Below, one piece after another: positions 34,653 through 37,723 of a stretch of DNA of 37,723 nt. Under the pieces are notes generated by a model that did no database searches, had not been told where the DNA came from, and saw only the letters and a list, made by a program, of their open reading frames with translations. The position numbers and the translations under genes were made by a program. How positions within the stretch are numbered: the first letter of the stretch is position 1; each line of letters starts with the position of its first letter. Source of the stretch: Pseudolabrys sp. (GTDB lineage: Bacteria > Pseudomonadota > Alphaproteobacteria > Rhizobiales > Xanthobacteraceae); contig JALHNV010000030.1 of the NCBI GenBank assembly GCA_022843325.1, positions 1-37,723 on the forward strand, written 5' to 3'.

Positions 34653-35582
34653 ATGCGTATCGTGGTTCACGGCCAGCAGGCCTTCGGCAAGGCGGTGCTG
34701 GAAGCGCTGCTCAAGCGCGGCGATGACGTCGTCGCGGTGTATGTCGCGCCGGAAAAGGAAGGCGCCAAGGCCGACCCGCTGAAGGAAGCGGCGCTCGCCG
34801 CCGGCCTCAAGGTAATGCAGCCGGCGTCGTACAAGACGCCGGAAGTGCTGGCCGAGTTCAAGGCGCTGAAGCCCGACCTGCAGGTCATGGCCTTCGTGAC
34901 GCTGTTCGTGCCGGAGGAATTCCTCAACGCGCCGACTTACGGCTCGATCCAGTATCACCCGTCGCTGCTGCCGGCCTATCGCGGGGCTTCCGCCATCAAC
35001 TGGCCGATCATCAAGGGCGAGAAGGAAACCGGCCTGTCGATCTTCTGGCCCGACAACGGCCTCGATACCGGCGACGTGCTGATCCAGAAGAAGACGCCGA
35101 TCGGGCCGAAGGACACGCTCGGCACCGTCTATTTCGACCGCCTGTTTCCGATGGGCGTCGAGGCGATGCTCGAAGGCGTCGACCTGGTGAAGGCCGGCAA
35201 GGCGCCGCGCATCAAGCAGGACGAAGCGCTCGCCACCTATGAAGGCCGCTGCGGCCCGGGCAATGCCAGGATCGACTGGGGCAAGCCGTGGGAGCAGATC
35301 GACCGCCTGATCCGCGGCTGCAACCCGGCGCCCGGCGCCTGGACCACGCTCAACGGCCAGACGCTGAAGATCTTCGACGCCACGCCGCTGCCGGCCAAGG
35401 ACCCGAAGGGCATCGCCGGCAAGCTCGGCGAGATCGTCGCGGTCGAAGCCGACGGCTTCACCGTCGTCTGCGCCGACGGCCGCTTCAAGGTCACCCGCGT
35501 GCAGCCCGACGCCGGCAAGAAGATCGAAGCCGGCGAGTGGGCGAAGAGCGCCAGCGTCGCCGTGGGTGCCAAGTTTAGCTGA
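34653..35582 (+). CDS. 10-formyl-THF hydrolase/formyltransferase-like protein
   Basis: A 309-residue protein with the formyltransferase fold (PF00551, about 1-180) and the C-terminal domain (PF02911, about 205-300). It resembles the N-terminal hydrolase domain of animal 10-formyl-THF dehydrogenase more than Fmt. GSIQYHPSLLPAYRGASAIN (97-116) and FWPDNGLDTGDVLIQK (131-146) match that domain, with His102 and Asp138 in the places of His106 and Asp142. Fmt has Asn where this protein has Gln100. No ALDH domain (as in the dehydrogenase) and no ACT domain (as in PurU) is present. It could hydrolyse 10-formyl-THF or move a formyl group to or from folate. GGGAGAG precedes the ATG. It is flanked by two copies of repeat B. 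Confidence 0.85.
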   Translation: MRIVVHGQQAFGKAVLEALLKRGDDVVAVYVAPEKEGAKADPLKEAALAAGLKVMQPASYKTPEVLAEFKALKPDLQVMAFVTLFVPEEFLNAPTYGSIQYHPSLLPAYRGASAINWPIIKGEKETGLSIFWPDNGLDTGDVLIQKKTPIGPKDTLGTVYFDRLFPMGVEAMLEGVDLVKAGKAPRIKQDEALATYEGRCGPGNARIDWGKPWEQIDRLIRGCNPAPGAWTTLNGQTLKIFDATPLPAKDPKGIAGKLGEIVAVEADGFTVVCADGRFKVTRVQPDAGKKIEAGEWAKSASVAVGAKFS

Positions 35583-35585
35583 GGT

Positions 35586-35671
35586 GTCATGGCCGGGCTT
35601 GGCCCGGCCATCCCGCTTGGGACGCACCGTGTCTGCCTAAGCGGGATCACCGGGACAAGCCCGGTGATGAC
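35586..35671. repeat. Intergenic palindromic repeat, family B, copy 2
   Basis: An 86-bp element in the same orientation and with the same two-hairpin design as 34544-34628: GGCCGGGCTTGGCCCGGCC on the left, CACCGGGACAAGCCCGGTG on the right, bounded by GTCAT and ATGAC. The arms are nearly identical to copy 1, while the centre differs, with compensating changes in the right hairpin (CGCC..GGCG to CACC..GGTG). Confidence 0.88.
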
Positions 35672-35717
35672 AAGCACAACATTCGCCGGTTCACCGTAGC
35701 ATTATTGGAAACCCACC

Positions 35718-37415
35718 ATGCCCGCCTCGCAGCACCAGTCGCCTAAATCCGACATCGAAATTTCGCAGACCGCGGAAAAGCGCCGCATCCTCGACGTCGC
35801 CAAGGACAAGCTCGGCATCGCCGCCGAGAACCTCGACCCGTACGGCCACTACAAGGCCAAGGTGTCGATGGATTACGTCAAGTCGCTGAAGGGCAAGCCC
35901 GACGGCAAGCTGATCCTGGTGACGGCGATTTCGCCGACGCCGGCCGGCGAAGGCAAGACCACGACCACGGTCGGCCTCACCGACGCGCTCAACTACATCG
36001 GCAAGAAGGCGATGCTCTGCCTGCGCGAGCCGTCGCTTGGGCCGTCGTTCGGCATGAAGGGCGGCGCCGCCGGCGGCGGCTATGCCCAGGTCATCCCGAT
36101 GGAGGACATCAACCTCCATTTCACCGGCGACTTCCACGCCATCACCTCGGCGCATAACCTGCTGTCGGCGCTGATCGACAACCACATCTACTGGGGCAAT
36201 GCGCTCGGCATCGACCAGCGCCGCGTCGTCTGGCGCCGCGTCATGGACATGAACGACCGCGCGCTGCGCGAGATCGTCTGCTCGCTCGGCGGCGTCGCCA
36301 ACGGCTTTCCGCGCGAGGCCGGCTTCGACATCACCGTGGCGTCGGAAGTGATGGCGATCTTCTGCCTGGCCAAGGACCTCGACGACCTCAAGGAGCGCCT
36401 CGGCAACATCATCGTCGCCTATACCCGCGAGCGCAAACCGATCCGCGCCCGCGACCTGAAGGCCCATGGCGCCATGACCGCGCTCTTGAAGGAAGCCATC
36501 GCGCCGAACCTGGTGCAGACGCTGGAAGGCACGCCGGCCTTCATCCACGGCGGTCCCTTCGCCAACATCGCCCACGGCTGCAACTCGGTGGTCGCCACCA
36601 CCACCGCGCTGAAGCTGGCCGACTACGTCGTCACCGAAGCCGGCTTCGGGGCCGACCTGGGCGCCGAGAAGTTCCTCGACATCAAGTGCCGCAAGGCCGG
36701 CATCGAGCCGTCCTGCGTCGTCATCGTCGCCACCATCCGGGCGCTGAAGATGCACGGCGGCGTCAAGAAGGAAGACCTGAAGAAGGAGGACCTGAAGGCG
36801 CTGGAAGCCGGCATGTCCAACCTGCAGCGGCACGTCGAGAACGTGAAGAAGTTCGGCCTGCCGGCGGTGATCTCGATCAACCGCTTCTCGGCCGACACCG
36901 ACGCCGAAATGGCGCTGGTCAAGGACAAGTGCAAGGCGCTCGGCGTCGAGGCCGTGATGGCCGACCACTGGGCGCTGGGCGGCGAGGGCGCCGCCGACGT
37001 CGCCAAGGCGGTGGTCAAGGTGATCGACGGGCACAAGGGCAAGGTCAAGATGCTCTATCCCGACGAGATGCCGCTGTTCGAGAAGATCCGCACCATCGCC
37101 AAGGAAATCTACCGCGCCGATGATGCGACCGCCGACAAGTCGGTCAAGGACCAGCTCAAGGCCTGGGAAGAAATGGGCTTCGGCAAGCTGCCGGTCTGTA
37201 TCGCCAAGACCCAGTACTCGTTCTCGACCAACCCGGACTCCAAGGGCGCGCCGACCGGCTTCTCGATCCCGGTGCGCGAGGTCCGTCTCTCGGCGGGTGC
37301 CGAGTTCATCGTCGCGATCTGCGGTGAGATCATGACCATGCCGGGCCTGCCCAAGGTGCCGTCGGCCGACTCGATCGACGTCGGCGCCGACGGCAAGATC
37401 GTCGGGTTGTTCTAG
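35718..37415 (+). CDS. fhs: Formate-tetrahydrofolate ligase
   Basis: A 565-residue enzyme (PF01268) that makes 10-formyl-THF from formate, THF and ATP. The P-loop [15 protein letters not shown] starts at residue 73 (Lys80). [20 protein letters not shown], the segment with [20 protein letters not shown], and [13 protein letters not shown] are highly conserved landmarks. Length is normal. The N-terminus is Gln/Ser/Pro-rich for about 12 residues. In this context it would capture the formate released from oxalate. It starts 46 bp after repeat B copy 2. Confidence 0.97.
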   Translation: MPASQHQSPKSDIEISQTAEKRRILDVAKDKLGIAAENLDPYGHYKAKVSMDYVKSLKGKPDGKLILVTAISPTPAGEGKTTTTVGLTDALNYIGKKAMLCLREPSLGPSFGMKGGAAGGGYAQVIPMEDINLHFTGDFHAITSAHNLLSALIDNHIYWGNALGIDQRRVVWRRVMDMNDRALREIVCSLGGVANGFPREAGFDITVASEVMAIFCLAKDLDDLKERLGNIIVAYTRERKPIRARDLKAHGAMTALLKEAIAPNLVQTLEGTPAFIHGGPFANIAHGCNSVVATTTALKLADYVVTEAGFGADLGAEKFLDIKCRKAGIEPSCVVIVATIRALKMHGGVKKEDLKKEDLKALEAGMSNLQRHVENVKKFGLPAVISINRFSADTDAEMALVKDKCKALGVEAVMADHWALGGEGAADVAKAVVKVIDGHKGKVKMLYPDEMPLFEKIRTIAKEIYRADDATADKSVKDQLKAWEEMGFGKLPVCIAKTQYSFSTNPDSKGAPTGFSIPVREVRLSAGAEFIVAICGEIMTMPGLPKVPSADSIDVGADGKIVGLF

Positions 37416-37422
37416 CTTTCTT

Positions 37423-37551
37423 GCCCTCCCCTGGAGGGGGAGGGTCGCCATGAGCGAAGCGAATGGCGGGGTGGGGTGACTTTCAAAAGTCACCCCACCC
37501 CGCTTCGCATTTCGCTCCGCTCAATGCTCACCGACCCTCCCCCTCCATAGC
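37423..37551. repeat. Intergenic palindromic repeat, family C
   Basis: A long imperfect inverted repeat after fhs. The centre is a perfect 17-bp stem, GCGGGGTGGGGTGACTT (37466-37482) with its complement at 37487-37503, around a TCAA loop. The outer arms GGAGGGGGAGGGTCG and CGACCCTCCCCCTCC also pair. It resembles dispersed rhizobial palindromes and may also end the fhs transcript. Confidence 0.8.
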
Positions 37552-37695
37552 TCGCCGGACGGCGAGCGTCCGCTCGCCTATGGGAGGGTGAAGCAAGGGA
37601 GGCCGCCCTGTGCTAGAGAAGCGCGGCCGTCCGCCCTTCGAGCTCGTGTTCGGTACGGGCACCTCAGGGCGACGGAGCAACATTGAGGAAACCCC

Positions 37696-37723
37696 ATGAT
37701 CAAGTTCTACTACTCCGGCGCGC
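37696..37723 (+). CDS. Start of a gene, possibly glutathione S-transferase (partial)
   Basis: Only nine codons are visible before the window ends: MIKFYYSGA. GAGGAA lies 6 nt before the ATG. This opening resembles the first beta-strand of many bacterial glutathione S-transferases, in which a Ser or Tyr near this point meets glutathione. With so few residues the family is a guess; the presence of a gene start is more certain. Confidence 0.45.

Noticed and set aside
36765..36794. Tandem 15-bp duplication in fhs encoding KKEDL twice
   Set aside because: Other formate-THF ligases have similar Lys/Glu-rich sequence here, so it is probably normal for the family.
35691..37493. A 600-codon open frame on the minus strand
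   Set aside because: It is antisense to fhs; no recognisable motif.

Overview
The window looks like an alphaproteobacterial chromosome, most likely Hyphomicrobiales (Rhizobiales) of the Bradyrhizobiaceae/Xanthobacteraceae type. The reasons are the high GC content, the form of the 23S/5S rRNA ends and of the initiator tRNA, an Oxc/Frc oxalate pathway next to formate-tetrahydrofolate ligase, and intergenic palindromes of the 'GTCATGGCCGGGC...' kind that I recall as common in that order. The genus cannot be fixed from this sequence.

Layout. (1) 1-2520: the 3' end of a 23S rRNA gene, a 5S rRNA gene and two strong intrinsic terminators; then, on the minus strand, a DedA-family membrane protein and a CHAD-domain protein; then the initiator tRNA-fMet and its terminator. 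(2) 2741-5892: a TRAP transporter, made of a DctP-type binding protein and a fused DctQM permease separated by a strong intercistronic hairpin. (3) 5967-26776: a Wzx/Wzy-type exopolysaccharide cluster. It encodes a nucleotidyltransferase-fold protein, four glycosyltransferases (two of the three GT4 enzymes are on the minus strand), a Wza-like export lipoprotein, a large outer-membrane beta-barrel, a small secreted protein, two Wzy/O-antigen-ligase-like membrane proteins, a Wzc-type tyrosine autokinase/co-polymerase, a methyltransferase, a Wzx flippase, an acyltransferase-3, an FkbM methyltransferase, a WcaF-like acetyltransferase and the initiating polyprenyl-phosphate sugar transferase. Six genes in the middle are joined by five consecutive ATGA stop/start overlaps. 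(4) 27120-37415: an oxalate module, with a tripartite tricarboxylate transporter (TctC, TctB, TctA), a GntR/FCD regulator, oxalyl-CoA decarboxylase, formyl-CoA:oxalate CoA-transferase, a stand-alone 10-formyl-THF hydrolase/formyltransferase-like protein and formate-THF ligase. The last bases start another gene, possibly a glutathione S-transferase.

How it works together. The TTT transporter is inferred to bring in oxalate. Frc and Oxc cycle CoA to turn oxalate into formate and CO2. Fhs loads formate onto tetrahydrofolate, and the protein between Frc and Fhs handles a folate-bound (or possibly CoA-bound) formyl group. A GTATAC palindrome lies upstream of both tctC and gntR, and gntR is only 28 bp from oxc, so one regulator may control uptake and catabolism.

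Most worth a second look: the formyl-handling protein inside the oxalate operon; the roughly 65-residue histone-H1-like Lys/Ala/Pro tail on Frc, which cannot be explained by a wrong start; palindromic repeats in every gap from oxc to the end of the window; the DctP protein without the usual substrate-binding Arg; and a small secreted protein with a ClpP-like Ser/His motif encoded antisense inside the polysaccharide cluster.
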